NCBI GenBank assembly: GCA_900073065.1
Contig: FJOG01000023.1
Span: 124,430-188,429 of the forward strand
DNA: 64,000 bases
Reading direction: 5' to 3'
Source: Phialocephala subalpina
Taxonomy: Eukaryota > Ascomycota > Leotiomycetes > Helotiales > Mollisiaceae
A program made the position numbers and the translations under genes. The first letter of the stretch is position 1. The number at the start of each line of letters is the position of its first letter. The notes under the pieces are model-generated. The model made no database searches. It saw nothing but the letters and a program-made list of their open reading frames with translations, and was not told the DNA's origin. Below are positions 34,690 to 48,165 of this stretch, one piece after another.

Positions 34690-36086
34690 GAGTTTTCAGT
34701 TGCTGCGCTACTTTCTTTTCCGTCATGTGGTTCTTGAATATGTGGGAGAGGTCGACATAGGGTTGAGCACCAGCATAGAACTTCTCAGAGGATGTCAATC
34801 ACGTATGTGGGGTCTTCTCAATACCTATGGAAAGATCCTCATCTCTCGGCAGTCTCTCACTATCCTTAATCGCCGGTGGATGGAATGCCACAACGGGTTC
34901 TGAGGTCTTCACCTGAAGTAGAGTTGATGTCCGTCACATCGCCCTCTCCGTAAGAGGCGTTGTGGGCAATGGAAGTTCCGCATGTATGCTCTCCACTGCG
35001 TTTCATATATCATGTTTTCTGTCTGCTTTACAGGCGCGACTGGTTGAAGTGGGAGAATGATCGAGACTCTCACATCGTTACTAACGTCAACCAATATCAC
35101 AAGGTTCGAATTTTTTGGACTGGAATTTCTTGGCTCTCTTATGGAAGGATTGGAAATGCCGCATGAGTCTGAGTTTGGACCTCCGAGCAAGCTTATACTG
35201 CGTGGATATCCTCCGTTACTCAATGCAAAGTGCTGCAAAGAAGTAGTAAACCTATGATCATTGTTCATCTAGAAGGTCTAATGATGCACGATGCACTCCT
35301 GAGATGTCCTATCACGTCTCTAGAATGGATCGAACAACTTTCGAAGTTTCAGATCTAGCAATGAGACCGCCTCCTAGTTGCCAACATATGCACAAGGTCG
35401 AAACAATGTCACAACCTTCTGAAGCTCAGATGTATCGGGATCAGTGTTGCAAGCATTTGGCCTGGCAACGACTCTTGGCATCTTATTCAGCGATATGGAA
35501 AGACAGTCTTATGATATGTGGCTTCGTACTTAAGCAATAGATGCAAGACTATCATGTTCGTGTACATCCGGATACAGCTACCGAGCTGAACAAACAACTA
35601 GTGGCTGCAGATGTCCAGCAGTCCAAACGTTGTTTCAAGTCTTCAAACGTCTAGCTTGACCCCTTGCAGATATCAGCGATATTCCATAACTCAAGTAACT
35701 TCAAGTGGGCAGCATTCAACTCTTCCCTGTTGCAGTAATGCCAAGGTACCTTTGACTTTGGTCAGATTTGACCTGCTTACCCCGCAAATATAGGACCGTT
35801 TTTCGATCATGATTTTGGGATGTGTTTTGAACGGGGCCCCGCATTTACCAACACCACCCTCGCAAAAGAAGCTATTGCTCCTCTCATAAGACTTTTGGAT
35901 GAAAGCAGAAGTTTGGAACGAGAGCTTGATGCGAGGAGAAACGAATTCGGGTCATATGGCACGGCACATATTGAATTGGCAGGGGTACATTTTGGTACTA
36001 TGATATCTGATTCGCCGGGTAATATCGAATTTCTTCGGATAAAGGTGCCTGAATGCCTCTCAACTGAGGGGCTCGAAGACCCTTAA
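34690..36086 (+). pseudogene. Possible relic of an F-box/LRR-like gene
   Basis: Short open stretches on the plus strand have protein-like composition but shift frame and are split by stops. They include ITRFEFFGLEFLGSLMEGLE around 35090-35160, a leucine-rich piece at 35200-35250, a segment around 35290-35360, and a longer 88-codon piece at 35820-36086 (APLIRLLDESRSLERELDAR, GTAHIELAGVHFG). Together they resemble the C-terminal part of fungal F-box proteins with poorly conserved leucine-rich repeats, but no F-box is seen. The family call is tentative; the lack of one continuous frame is clear. Confidence 0.25.
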
Positions 36087-38655
36087 GACGCCACAGATAA
36101 GTCGATCAAGCCATGATAAGAAGCATGGGGGGGGGGTTATAGTAGGAAATTTGTTACTATTCTCCCCACCGTTTACCGTTTCACTTCCCTTAAGGCGATC
36201 CCGGAAATGAACAGGCACACCACGCGATCCAGCGCTGAACGTTCCTGCCTCCTGCACGCCAGATCTACGCTCGTAAGTACCGATTCGGAAGATCCCGTCA
36301 CTATTGGTCGTCGTCACTGGAGATCGCGGTCGTGAAGAAGCATTGATGTTGAACAGACAAGCTTACCCCAGAGCTCACAAGCATCTCCACACCGGGAGCT
36401 TATTCAGTGACGAGTGGCCTTCTAGATATGTTCGTGGCTGAGCGGTACGGGTGCGGATAATCGATTTTGCTGCGGCGATTGTGGACCTCGATTGCAAATA
36501 TCACCACTTGCTGGCGAGGCTCGATTATCCATACACACAACGTCCGGTACCGGATTTGCTTCATTTCTTCGTACAAGGGAGGATAATGGAGGCGTCGAAT
36601 AGCAAGGCGATGCGATATCTCCTTGAAGAAATCGTGAGGCAATGTCTCAGCCACTGCAAACCGATGACAATCTCATCGTTACAATATCAGAACTCGAAAG
36701 CACGTACCATCAGCTCGTCGTTCTCGGCGATATAGTCTTATCTGGACACATATAATATACGGTTCGGAGTAAGAGTCTAATGAGGCAACACGACGTGCAA
36801 TACATTACCTGGGACAGTGGTATGTTTTTGGTAAGGAGCAGCTGATACTCGCTAATTCAGGACAACCTTACTCGTTGTCATTTTGTATTAATTTAGGACC
36901 CCAAACTTGAAAGCCTCAATCGTGCGATAGAGGCAAGAACAACTGAACAAAGCGGCATGATTGATCATTGTGGATACCGCACGAGGTACATCGAAGATCG
37001 AGGTTGGTTGTGAGTGGACGGAGAGAACAGGAATTCTTTCATGGAAATCAAATTGTAAGTCGTCAAGTGCGCGCTTTGACGATCCTGGCTCTCCAGTACA
37101 CGGTATCATGCTTGAAGGCTTCTGCATGACATGGCAAAGTTAGCCAAAGTCGCAGCAAGAAAGTAGCCGAAAGTGGTCTCATGAAATGAAAGTCCTTTGT
37201 TGGCTGGATGTTGTGAATGGCCAAATCCGAATACTTCGGTATCATAAGGGGTACTGTGTACATTAGTGCAATATAAAAGACTTTGATAATCACGATGGAG
37301 TTACTTCTGGTAGCCGCCTCTGTGACACATGTTAGCAAGGGGAGCAGAGTTGTCAAGAGTGGTACTAAGGTACTCCTTCGCGTCGCCTGGATCACTCATA
37401 AGGGCATCTTCCACCGGCGTTCATTTTTCTCCGCCTGCCCGTGCACTAGCAGAGTGTGGAGTGCTGGTGGTGCATGTCGAGCATTTGTGGGGAACAGCGT
37501 AAAGTTGTGGGTGTGAGTGGAGGATTTGCAGCGATCAGATGAAAGTTGACAGGCATAGCTGGGCAACCACAAGCGTGGCAGGGCCCTGAACGTAATCCTG
37601 GGGGACTAGAAGCCTTGAAGAACTGTGGAAAAGGTACATGGAATTTTCTTGGTAGCGAACACCTGCATCTGGAATTTTTCACAAGTAGTCACGAAACCAT
37701 CCTATTCTCTCCCTACTCTGCCCCTTCATGTCAACCCTGCCCCCCCTTTCTCGGTTAATGTCCACCACCAATGTCAACTGTCCACTCTCTCCCGGCCGCA
37801 CGGCTTCGTCGGCGACCTTCACCGATGCTTCCATGTCTTCAACTCAAATCTTACCCATGAAAAAGTGACTTTTCGTTATGTACCTCCCCTGTCGGATCCT
37901 CCAAGTCTGCCGGTCATACCCCAGCACCTCTTCTCCACATCTTATAACGAAGGATATAGCACGCCTTCTATCATGATGTACCGTTGGTGCAGTCTAGACA
38001 CCACGAGAAGTATTAAAGTAATGTGGCTGCGGCACTCAGGACCCATCAATCACACCATATAGATTTGGTCATTACAATCCTTCTTGAGCAGTCTTCAAGT
38101 CTTCATCAGACCTTGGTCTCGTATCTTGTACCAGTACAAAACGTCATTCCAGGAAGCAGAGGATCCTGCCGCTCCTTGACATATCTCTTTGCTTTTCCCC
38201 CCCGTCGTTGCAGCGCAGTGCATCAACGAGCCCCAGAAACGCCCCTGGCGTTCAATCTCACTGATTGCCATCCACTGACAGTTCCTGCCGCACCCGCACG
38301 TTGTCTTTGCCCAGCGTGTAAAAGCGTGCTCTGGGGCCTGATCGTCAGCGATTACACAGCTCCCTGCATCCCGTCAACGCTCCCGCCCTGGGGAAGTTCA
38401 AATCGCATTTCTCCCCACACTCCACTGGTCACTCCACATACAGTACCGACAACGAGACATACCGCCTCACACTGCATCGCATCGCAGCTGCAAACCTTCT
38501 GCCAGACGAAAGAAGACGAGACGAAAGACAACGCGACGGCCACTGTACGAGGATCGATCGGTTCGCAATTCCCATATATCTCCAGCTGGACGGACACGCT
38601 GTCCGCGGGAACCGTCGGTTCTCTCCTCATGCCTTCACCACTTGGTTCATCCAAG
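36087..38655. other. Intergenic region with non-coding or degraded sequence
   Basis: Small frames on both strands (for example 36400-36735 and 37063-37395) show no domain. A poly-G run lies near 36126-36135. The plus-strand frame from 38023 to the regulator gene is open without stops but CT-rich and low in complexity; it is taken as promoter and 5' leader of the Zn2Cys6 gene. Confidence 0.4.
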
Positions 38656-41139
38656 ATGTTCCATACATGTAAGTACCTCCAACAAAGACTATATACTCGA
38701 GGTACAAGGACTGACAATTGCTTTTTCGTGCAGTTCAAGGTCTTGCGCCACCCCGGCCACTCGCTGAACATAACCAAGAAACGCCCAAACCAGCTACGAA
38801 TGGAGTCTCAAAAAGAATCACCACCCCGCACGCCTGCGCTGAATGCAAACGACGCAAGATCCGATGCGACGGACGACAACCTTGCGGTCAATGTCTGGGC
38901 TGCAGATCGCCAAAGCCATGTTATTATGACAAGCATAGACAGAGAGTCATCCCTTCTCGAAAGTACGTGCATGCGAAAGCCCAAATCCGGAGAGATGGCG
39001 GGGTAGTTTACTGACGAACGCGCAGAACTCTCGACGCGCTCTCACAGTCTTTAGAAGAATGCAGATCCATCCTCAAACGATTATATCCCACTCGAGATAC
39101 GCAATCGCTACTGCCATTGTCGCGATCAGAGCTCATTTCACTTCTCGATCGAACAGGGCCGCTCAGCAATCCCTCACAGCGATCGCCGACAGGCTCGAAC
39201 CCTTCTCCCAGCTCACAAGAATTCCAATCGCCCCTTGCTGCATCTACGACAGACGATGACCGAAGTCTGGCACACCTCGAACAAATACCGAGTCAAGATA
39301 CAGAATGGGATGAAGAGCGACGGAGCCGAGATCCCATACCTGCAGAGGCAGACGACGTAAACGCTCTTTCTTTGTCTGTGGACCGGCAGACGTCGTACCT
39401 GGGAGCAACCTCGATCAAAGCCGCATTCCTTGTGATGCTCAAGGTCGCCCCTGTCCTGCGGTCCTTCCTCGCGCCGAACAACTCCAACAAGCAATTGAGT
39501 GCTAGCAATCATCCTACACCCAGACCAGGAAGTTCGGTGCAAACCAGAACTCTGTCTTCGATAACCTGGTCTTCGGAAGGTCAAACTCTGATCGATGCAT
39601 ACTTCAATCGCGTTCAGATCCTCATCCCAATGCTTGATGAGCCCTCTTTCCGAGCGGATTACCTAGCTGGACGACGGAATGATGGACCATGGCTAGCACT
39701 TCTCAACATGGTGTTTGTCATGGGTAGCATTGTCGCAACCAAGTCAGACGATCACCAGCACATCACGTTCTACAATCGTGCCAAAGAACACTTGGGGATT
39801 GACACATTCGGAAGCGGTCATCTGGAAACTTTGCAAGCTTTGGCTCTCATGGGTGGTTTCTACCTTCACTATATCAACAGGCCGAACATGGCAAACGCTA
39901 TTTCTGGAGCTGCTCTTAGGATGGCTTGTGCTATGGGTCTGCATCGAGAGAGTCCATCCGAGCCAGGGAATGCAAACGCTATGGTCATCGAACAGAGGAG
40001 GAGGACTTGGTGGAGTTTATTCTGCCTTGACACTTGGGCTTCTACTACTTTAGGACGCCCTTCAATGGGCAGATGGGGTCCAGGAATCTCCATCAACCCA
40101 CCTGAAGGAGGGCTTGATCCTGTAAGTTGATCCTCTGTATTACCTCTGAGTGTAGCTAATATTTCAATAGAACGTGATCGGCCAACAGACAGGCATTCTC
40201 CCTCTGATCGAGAACATCAAATTCTGCAAAATCGCAACCCAAATACAAGATGTTCTCGCCCAATCACCTCTCATGCGACCCGAAGACCGCCAGAATTTGG
40301 ACCGCCAACTCGTCGAATGGCACGACAAGCTTCCCTGGATTCTACGTTCCACCGAGCCCTGTCCAGAATCTATTTATACCGCACGATGCATCATGAAGTG
40401 GCGTTATCAAAATCTCCGCATCGTACTTTACCGGCCCGTACTCCTCAATCTCGCGAACCGAGGCGGCGAAGGCGTTGCTACACAAGAAGAGCTTGAAGCC
40501 ATATCCAAATGCCGAGCTGTAGCGAAGCAGACCATCGAAGACATTGCTCGAGAATGGACTCCGAATCAGATGCTGGGCTGGAACGGCACCTGGTTCATGT
40601 ACCAGGCTTCTATGATCCCGCTTGTCAGTATGTTCTGGGAATCGTGGAACACGAACCTGGTCCGTGACTGTCAATCTCAGATTGAGATTGTGCTTGAGGC
40701 GTTTGAGGGACTGGCTGATTGGAGCCTGGCTGCCAGACGGAGCAGAGAGGTACTGAGTAAGATGTACGAGGCCAGCAAACGACCCATGACACGACAGACC
40801 AGTCCGAAGTTGGCACCCGTGATGGTCAACGGGAACGGCAACGTGCCAGGAATCATGTTAACGAACGGCAACAACGGAGTCAACGGAATGAACGGAAACC
40901 AAGTGGTTATGATGAACGGCAACGGTATGAACGGACAAATGATGGAAACGAACGAAATGCAACCCATGGAAATATTTGGCGAAGACGGAATGCTTATTAT
41001 GGATCAAGGGGTATGGGACTTGGATGGCATGCTATGGGCCAATTTGCCAGACGGACTTGACATGCCTTACGACGGACTACCCATAGACTTTGACGATGGG
41101 TATGGGACCTACGATGGGAACTATATGATGCATCAATGA
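38656..41139 (+). CDS. Zn2Cys6 transcription factor with fungal-specific TF domain, 4 exons
   Basis: Exons 38656-38668, 38734-38962, 39026-40121 and 40171-41139 (introns 65, 63 and 49 bp) give 768 residues. A Zn2Cys6 binuclear cluster lies at residues 39-67 (CAECKRRKIRCD, with further cysteines at 55, 58 and 67); it binds DNA at CGG-type half sites as a dimer. The middle homology region spans roughly residues 240-560: LIDAYFNRVQILIPMLDEPS, LQALALMGGFYLHYINRPN, AAL-RMACAMGLHRESP and RRRTWWSLFCLDTW. The C-terminus holds an Asn/Gly/Met-rich stretch (MVNGNGNVPGIMLTNGN) and an acidic segment with repeated DGL, DDG and YDG units, a plausible activation domain. An in-frame ATG at 38629 is an alternative start adding nine residues. 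It acts in the nucleus; target pathway unknown. The gene is intact. Confidence 0.92.
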
Positions 41140-44100
41140 TCACGAGGACTTTATACTTTCTTTCTATGTGGCGTTCTGAGGGCATTCTAGGAGACTTGGC
41201 CTGAAGGCATTTTGGAGGAAGTTTTTGAATCTCAAGGCAGTTGGTTTGGCAGGCGTTGGTACTACAGTACCCTATTTGACTTTCAGCACCAGCACAGAAT
41301 TTGCAGACACAAATTCCAGTCTCATCTTTCACCTATGTCAAGCTATGTAATTGCATATTTATTACACTTTGCATTCAAATACAATTACAGATTGATACCC
41401 CCACAACATTCTTACCTCTCCAGTGACGTATTTCGCTCTCAAAGCAGAAGGTACATGCATCAACCTCCATCCTCGCATCAACTGATGTCAAAAGAAGCTC
41501 CTCAGAGACCCTAAAAATAGATCTACATCTGCAATACACTTTACAAATATACAATATCCCGCAACGCCACATCGGTTCTCAAATCACTCAATCAAAAATT
41601 CCAGATCCGTCTCAATTTTCAATCAATTTTCATCTATTCTCATGCCCGAAATACGAAAATCGATACTCTTCCCGTCCCCTCCCACGTGCATCTCTCCCAT
41701 CGCTTGCGGCGGATACCAGCTCACTCGCCACACATTTGATTGAATTTCATCACATTTGTGGCGCTCTGGAGAAAAGAGAGTTTTCAAGAAACCCACAATG
41801 GGAACGAGGAAGCTCTGGTAAGGAAAGGGGAAAGAGGGACGGGGAAATGTGGGTATTTAGGCAAATACAGCTTGGCAATGTGGGGTCCCCGCAGTGGCGC
41901 CCGCGCACAAGCCCCATTTCGAGCTTCGCGACGTGCTTGGAGGGTGTGATTGAGCTGTCCGATTCCATGGTTCTTGGTGTGAAGATCAAAGTCTAAAGCT
42001 GAGTGTGTGAGAAGAATTTCAGAAGGAGTTTTGGAGAGCTAGTTGAACTAGTTGAACTAGATTAAAGTAGGATCGTCAAGGAAGGATAATGGAAGAGGGA
42101 AAGAAGGAGGATAATTGACTTAAGGTGACATTGGAAAGAATAGGATAATGATACTGGGGAGAATGGTAGGTCTAAAGAGATCGTCGGTACGGGCCGAATT
42201 AAGGCCAAGTAGGAGAAGGATGGCGAATTGACTTCGTGAAAGGCTTCGTGAACGGTACAGGCAAAGAAAGATACCTGTAAGTACAGTACCGATGAACTAT
42301 GGCGTATGCACTGCGACGGTAAGCACCTATTCTTCCCAAAGCATTAACTTTACGGTAGTTCGTCAAAGCAGGCACGAAATCCAGTTCTGACTGAACAAAA
42401 AGCGGTAATGCAACATCGCGTAGATTCAACCCTCGAACCTTCAAACTCTCAGCTCGTCATCATCCTGGAGAATACGACTCTGTCCAAACTCCCGAAGCCA
42501 CGAACCGGAGATCATCTCCTATCCTTCCTAGCCACCGCATATCGCATCCTCAAACAAACCACAATACGCGCAAGAAAATCAAAAGCTTCACCGACTCGAA
42601 AAGAACTTGAAGTTTGCGAATCAGAACCTGGGGTACGTCTCCCCGCATCCGACAAAATATAAGGTTTGGTAGCCTATTGCGTGCACGCGCAATGCGTGCA
42701 CGTTGACCATGCCCTCCCTGCGTTCAGTCAATGCGCTTGTCGCTGTGACAAGGTCTGTACGGATCTCCGGTACAGTAAGTGACTGCCACGTTCCACTTCC
42801 CATTTGAGATTCACATGTAGTACAAGAGCATAACGCTAGTGAGTAATTCCCACACGTGGGAGCCAATATGGAAGGTCTTGATACATGGAGAAAGTGGAGG
42901 AGGAAGGAAATTAGACGGCAAAGAGTACCGAATAAAGCATGAAAATCTTATGCGGATTCTGCGAATCACCCCACAATTCGGCTCCAGAACCGTCTCGTTC
43001 GCATGTTCGACAGCATCTGAGAAAACTGATAGATGAGCAGGGTCGTGGACAGGGGGCGGTATACATGCATCTTTTGTGCCGTGGAAGGGAAAGGTAGGTA
43101 GGGCAGAAACGTGTCACCGGATCGAACGTATGCCGGTATCGTATCTTTTTGCTCTACATACTGGGGAAGACATGAGAGTCTAGATTAGCGTTTTGATGTG
43201 AATAGGTAGTTATTACCACAACTGGTGCATTCCCCAGATTATCAAACTTGGGGGGCCAGGGGTGAGGGGTGAGGGCTAGATGCACATCTCCTCTCAACGT
43301 ACGTCGTGGCGCGTCTTTTGCATGTGGTGTGAAAAGCACTCTATTTCTCCTGCAGTAGTTAAACACTAGTTGACCACAACTCCACAGTCTTTTTCTTCAC
43401 TACCTTTATCAAAGTACCAGACTAGGATATATATTGCGACTGGCTGGCACCTGCATCTAACCAACCCACCCATTCCTATAGCCAAGCCAAACTAGAGCAG
43501 CAGAGTTGAGCCCTAACCAATGACTACCATACCCACACAGGTCTGCCACTACCGGGAGGGCCGAAATCTGGGGAAAGGAAAAAGGAAAAGCACGGAAAAA
43601 CTCTGATGCTTTAGGCGGCTGAAGCGGGCTGGGGAATAGTTCGGAGATGCGATGCGGTGGGTGAAAGAGATCGAGATGCGAGATGAGATGAGATGATGGA
43701 CATAATCTGGCTGTTCGGCCCGCGGAAGGCAAGCGAGGCGAGGAGGACAATGGGCTCGATTGCTGGACTTTGAGGAGAAAAGTTAAGTGTTTTTGATCGG
43801 ATGTATGAGGAACAGTTTGGCAGGTTTGGTAACGATGAATTAAAGAGGAAGGTACAGGAGGTGTTATGAGATAGCGGGACAGATTGCGGTGATACATGCT
43901 GGAGTTGATGATAGACAAGGGAAGGGCCCAGGCGCTTTCATCACGGCGCGCCACGTGCTGCTGGGCCGCAAGCCACGTTTGATTTGCTCTGCCGATATGT
44001 CTTCTGACTGGAGGAGCTGGGATGGAAGTACCTTGTCAAAAGCTTGTGAAATAGATTAACGTGCGGAAAGTATCGTAACACAAAACGACCAGACCAAAGC

Positions 44101-44395
44101 TTGGCATAACAGACTTCTGTTCAATCATTCGATATAATAAGCGAGACTTAGGGGTGCGGAAAAGCTCTTCTCATGTGACATTTCTCCAGAGCGCTTTTGT
44201 GGGGCTCTGCTAGATAGTCCATGCAGCTGATCAGATGCCATGTGTGATAAGCGCCTCTTGTGCGGCTCGCAATATAGAATCGTAGACCTCGGTCGATGAT
44301 CTCGATGCTAGAAATCTAGCCAACGCCTTCAAATGCAGATTCTTCATTATTTCATAAGCCCATTTTCTCATGATTCGTCGTTTTCTCGTCCTTGG
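41140..44395. other. Long intergenic region, no supported gene
   Basis: About 3.2 kb. Open frames at 41736-41996, 42408-42662 and 43457-43954 (minus, 165 codons, Ser/Pro/Leu-rich) lack domains. A tandem TAGTTGAAC repeat lies near 42040-42060. Sequence around 43600-43900 is purine-rich on the plus strand, so the minus-strand frame there is likely a composition effect. A non-coding transcript or regulatory DNA is possible. Confidence 0.45.
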
Positions 44396-46191
44396 TCATA
44401 TTCTTAGCACCTGCGTCCTGCTCGTGATGCCGTCGAAGATGCAGGTGTTGTCGATTGGGATGTATTGCTTGGTGATAATCTTGATCACCTCCTGAGCCAC
44501 CATGCCGCCAGTCAGTGCCGATATATTGTGGAGTTCTCCACCTTTGGCGCGGGCGACTTCTTGAGAAATCTCCACATAGCGCGGGGTGGTAGAGGCATCG
44601 GGATAGACCTGGTCGATTGTGGCAAGAATATCAGACGAACTTGCGGTGGACATATGTGAGGTTGCATGCAAGGAGAGGTAGATTGGGAGGAGCGATAGCG
44701 GCATCATTGTCATCTCAGCGTTCGCATCATTCTCGGCTTCAGATTCTGTACCACAATTAGTGCACGCCAGTATCTAAAGGTAGAGATTGCCTACTTGTGA
44801 GGGTCTTGATACTCTCAGGATTGGCCTCTGACCCATGGATGAGCTTGATAAAAGCAGCGTTCTTGCAAAAGCTCTCTACCTCGGTTTCGTCCACGTCTTT
44901 GCCACCTGGGTGTGCTCGGACAGTGGACAGCACCTCGGCGACATCCTGACGAGCTTTCTTCTTGTAGATGTTCTGTAATCGGACATAGACAGTTGACTGA
45001 GCCTTCATGTCAGGGACCGACCCAGGCAGTGGGAGCTGCTTATGCTTTTCATAGAATTGCTTGACTGCGCTGGCAATGATCCAGAAGTTTGATTTTGCTT
45101 CCAGCTGTTATAGTTTACAAGTTAGCGAAGCTCTTTACTAGCACATATCAAGACTTTCTTACCTCATTCGGTTCATAGTCGAACACAGCTTTCACAGAGC
45201 TGGATAGAGTAGGGGCAGATATCGTCTTCAAAACAGCCGCAGCTGCTTCATCAAAGTTCTCTTCACCACCCTCCGGGTTATCTGTCCTAGCTCCAGCGGT
45301 CACCAGAGATCTGAAGGCAGTCTTCTCTTTATATGTTGAGGGTAATGATCTATGCTCCGCCTTCCACTTCTCCAGAAAGTGCAGCAATATTACCAGGTAT
45401 GGAAGGTGGCCGTGTTCATGGGCACTCAGATTATCGATATCTCCTGTAAGCTCACTTGAGAACTTCGACAGTTCCTCCCATGGAGTAAGCAGTCTCAGAT
45501 CTGTGGTAGCTGTCGAGTCAGGATGTGTGTCGACGATTGGGAAGTTTCCAGGAAGATATGTTCTGAAGTAGGAGTAGAATCCTGACGAATGGACCGAGAT
45601 AACGGGAACTTTGTGTTTGATGCTGTATTCTTGCACGAAATCGAGATCTGTCTCTTCAATGGGATATGTATAGATTATCAAGGTGTACTTTGCGTCATTT
45701 TTGAGGACCTTTTGGACGGTGAGGGTCTGCTAAGAGTCAGGGTTAGCAATTAGGTCGTTAGCTAGTTAGGATAGCTGACCTCTTGAAGTGGTAGCCAATG
45801 GCCTTTGACATCAGGATTGAGCTCCTGGAGAAGCTTAACACAGCATTCCGCTCTCGAGTTCCCCAAGCTGTCTTCGTCCAGGAAGAAGTTGACGCCAAGA
45901 TCGGCTTCAGTGACTACGCCTGCGTCTGCGATTGTGAATTGCCCAATTCCTTCACAGAAATGTTAGCTATATTCTTCGTTTGTGTTGAGTTGGTGTACCT
46001 GGAAGCACCAGGTTCTTCAACGTCTCAACTCCAACAGCGCCAGAACCGGAGTTCAGCAAAAGAATGTGAGCATCCTCAAGAGCCTGCTGTCCACTTGCCG
46101 CCCAAAGCCGAAGCTGTCGGTCGTACTTCTTCTCCTTGTCTGAAGGTCCATGGAGGATTGGAGGGGTCGGATCTGTGATTACTTCCGTCAT
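44396..46191 (-). CDS. ULA1: NEDD8-activating enzyme E1 regulatory subunit (ULA1/APPBP1), 5 exons
   Basis: Exons 45999-46191, 45780-45949, 45163-45729, 44795-45104 and 44396-44745 (introns of about 49-58 bp) give 529 residues, the usual size for this subunit. It pairs with Uba3 to activate NEDD8/Rub1, which is then attached to cullins. Visible blocks are [42 protein letters not shown], the second-exon [17 protein letters not shown], and the C-terminal [23 protein letters not shown] adenylation-fold end. As in known ULA1 proteins no catalytic-cysteine domain of the Uba3 kind is seen. The splice acceptor before exon 3 is ambiguous by one codon (TAG/CAG). It shares a 641-bp divergent promoter with RKI1. 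The gene is intact. Confidence 0.95.
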
Positions 46192-46832
46192 TGTGTCCGA
46201 GTTGGCGGTGGTGTGGGCGGCAGTCGATTCTGGAAGACAAGATCGAGTATTGGTTCCGAAGCAGTTGCCTCTATTCGGAATTCAGCTCGCTGGAAAGAGT
46301 ATCGAACAAGAAAGCTCCATGAGGGCGTGTTAACTTTGAAATCAGCGCGTTCTGGTGCCTGGCGATAAGCACAATCACCACGTGATCTTTGGCTAGGCCT
46401 AAATTGGCCTAGATCGCAGCGGAGCTGTTCAGCCTGAGATCACTGGTGGGATGCAAGCTTCTGATTCAGCGACGAATTCCCCACCAACAAAGCCCTCATG
46501 CGACATACGACAAGAACCCAACACCCCCACCAAAACATACGGCCCTTTTCTCTGGATTTCTCTTGAAGAGATTTATGGATGTTCGTGGTCGATTATTAAT
46601 ACGTGAAATCAATCGTACCACCTCTGCGGTCCGGTTTCGGGTTCTGTCACCAGTTGTCAAACCTGTGCAACCTTTGGCCAGCCGTTCTCGTCCATACACC
46701 TCTTGGCGGGCGTCCTTGACTTCAGCTCTCCCGCAGACTCCGCGGGTCGCTCTCTTTCATAAGAGCCCTTTCCCAGCTCTGCCGGGCCATCTCTTCCTCC
46801 CACAGAACCAAATTCGTCGAAATAAACATTTA
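46192..46832. promoter_or_regulatory. Divergent promoter region between ULA1 and RKI1
   Basis: Both genes start outward from this 641-bp stretch. The plus-strand side stays open in the RKI1 frame from 46446, and includes an ATG at 46575, so part may be translated as an N-terminal extension of RKI1. No specific operator was identified. Confidence 0.6.
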
Positions 46833-47889
46833 ATGGCGACCTTAGATGCCTCTGTTCCGGCGGCTGTCAATGCTGCACCCCTCCCTCACCACGATGTCAA
46901 GCCATTGACAGGTGTAGAAGCCTCGAAACGACTCGCAGCGTACAAAGCAGTGGAGGATCACTTCGACACTTCCTACAGTTATATTGGAATTGGCTCCGGC
47001 AGCACTGTCGTCTATGTCGTCGAGGCAATCGCTGCAAAAGGGCGCGATGTGACGAACAAAATGACCTTTGTACCGACTGGTGAGCAGAGTAAACAGCTGA
47101 TCATTGAAGCTGGGCTCCCACTGGGAAGTATAGATGCCCTCCCTCCAGTCGATGCAGAGCAGACTAAGATGGGAGGTGTGTCTGCACTTCACGTAGCTAC
47201 CGGTCTTCAAGATCTAGGCTTGAAGGGAAAGCGCCAAAGTCTTGATGTGGCATTCGACGGAGCTGATGAGATTGACGAGGATCTCAACTGTATAAAGGGT
47301 GGTGGAGCATGCCTGTTCCAGGAGAAGTTAGTTGCAACAGCAGCAAAGAAGTTTGTCTGCGTCGCAGGTATATTTCAGAAATACTAGGAAATGTCTTACA
47401 ATTGCTTACAAGCATGCAGACTATCGAAAGCTTGTACCTCGACTTCTTACTGCATGGCCAACAATACCAATCGAAATTGCACCATTGGCAGCGCCAACCA
47501 TAAAACGAATTCTTATAACACTTGGATCACCAGATCCTAAAATTCGCCAAGGAGGAAGTGCGAAGGCAGGTCCGGTTGTCACAGACAATGGCATGTGGAT
47601 CATGGACGCACCCTTTCCGAAACTGCTTATAGAGTCAGATCTTAAGAACGGCGACAAAGGGGACGGTCAACATGGCACATGGGAAGTACACGCCCTAGGA
47701 CGGAGATTGAAGAGGATAGTAGGAGTTCTCGAGGTCGGGCTGTTCCACGGCAGAAATGGTCTTCAAGTCGCGGCAGCAGGTGAGGAAGGTGGCGGGCAAA
47801 AGCCGGTCGCAGCATACTTCGGTATGGAAAATGGTGAAGTTGAAGTGCGCCTCGCCAAAGAGATTCACAGTGTGAAGTCACGCCCATGA
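46833..47889 (+). CDS. RKI1: Ribose-5-phosphate isomerase A, 2 exons
   Basis: Exons 46833-47367 and 47420-47889 (52-bp intron) give 334 residues. It interconverts ribose-5-phosphate and ribulose-5-phosphate in the non-oxidative pentose phosphate pathway. The RpiA family blocks are plain: [18 protein letters not shown], the [12 protein letters not shown] loop, [20 protein letters not shown] with the catalytic Asp and Lys region, [33 protein letters not shown], and a fungal-type insertion near the C-terminus before GLFHGRNG. The start at 46833 gives the conventional cytosolic enzyme. The same frame stays open upstream to an ATG at 46575 and would add a basic, acid-poor leader of 86 residues. 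The stop is 26 bp before an exact 250-bp duplication. The gene is intact. Confidence 0.95.
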
Positions 47890-47915
47890 ATTAGTTGGAT
47901 GATAGCATTCTGATT

Positions 47916-48165
47916 TTGGTTGAAGCGGTTACGGATCTGGGCGGAGCGTGGAGTGAGGGTTTGAATTAATGGCAAAGATCTACCCAGCCCATATTTGTCG
48001 CTTTTGATTCGAATACCCAAACGCCTAATCAACAAGTTGTTCATCATATGTTTCATTTCATCCTTAGTCGGTTACAGCGGTGGAAAGATTGTGCATTTAT
48101 TTGAGTGCGCTATGCAGGTACGATGTAGCCATACCCCCAATTGTGTTGTACATTCTCCAGCATCA
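47916..48165. repeat. 250-bp tandem duplication, copy 1
   Basis: Sequence from 47916 is repeated without difference from 48166. The unit starts 26 bp after the RKI1 stop and is non-coding 3' flank. Confidence 0.96.

Noticed and set aside
38023..39006. 327-codon frame running into the Zn2Cys6 gene
   Set aside because: The regulator is explained by exons starting at 38656 with proper splice sites; the upstream part is low-complexity leader, and the frame crosses two introns.
43457..43954. 165-codon minus-strand frame
   Set aside because: Ser/Pro/Leu-rich because the plus strand is purine-rich there; no domain or conserved-looking block.
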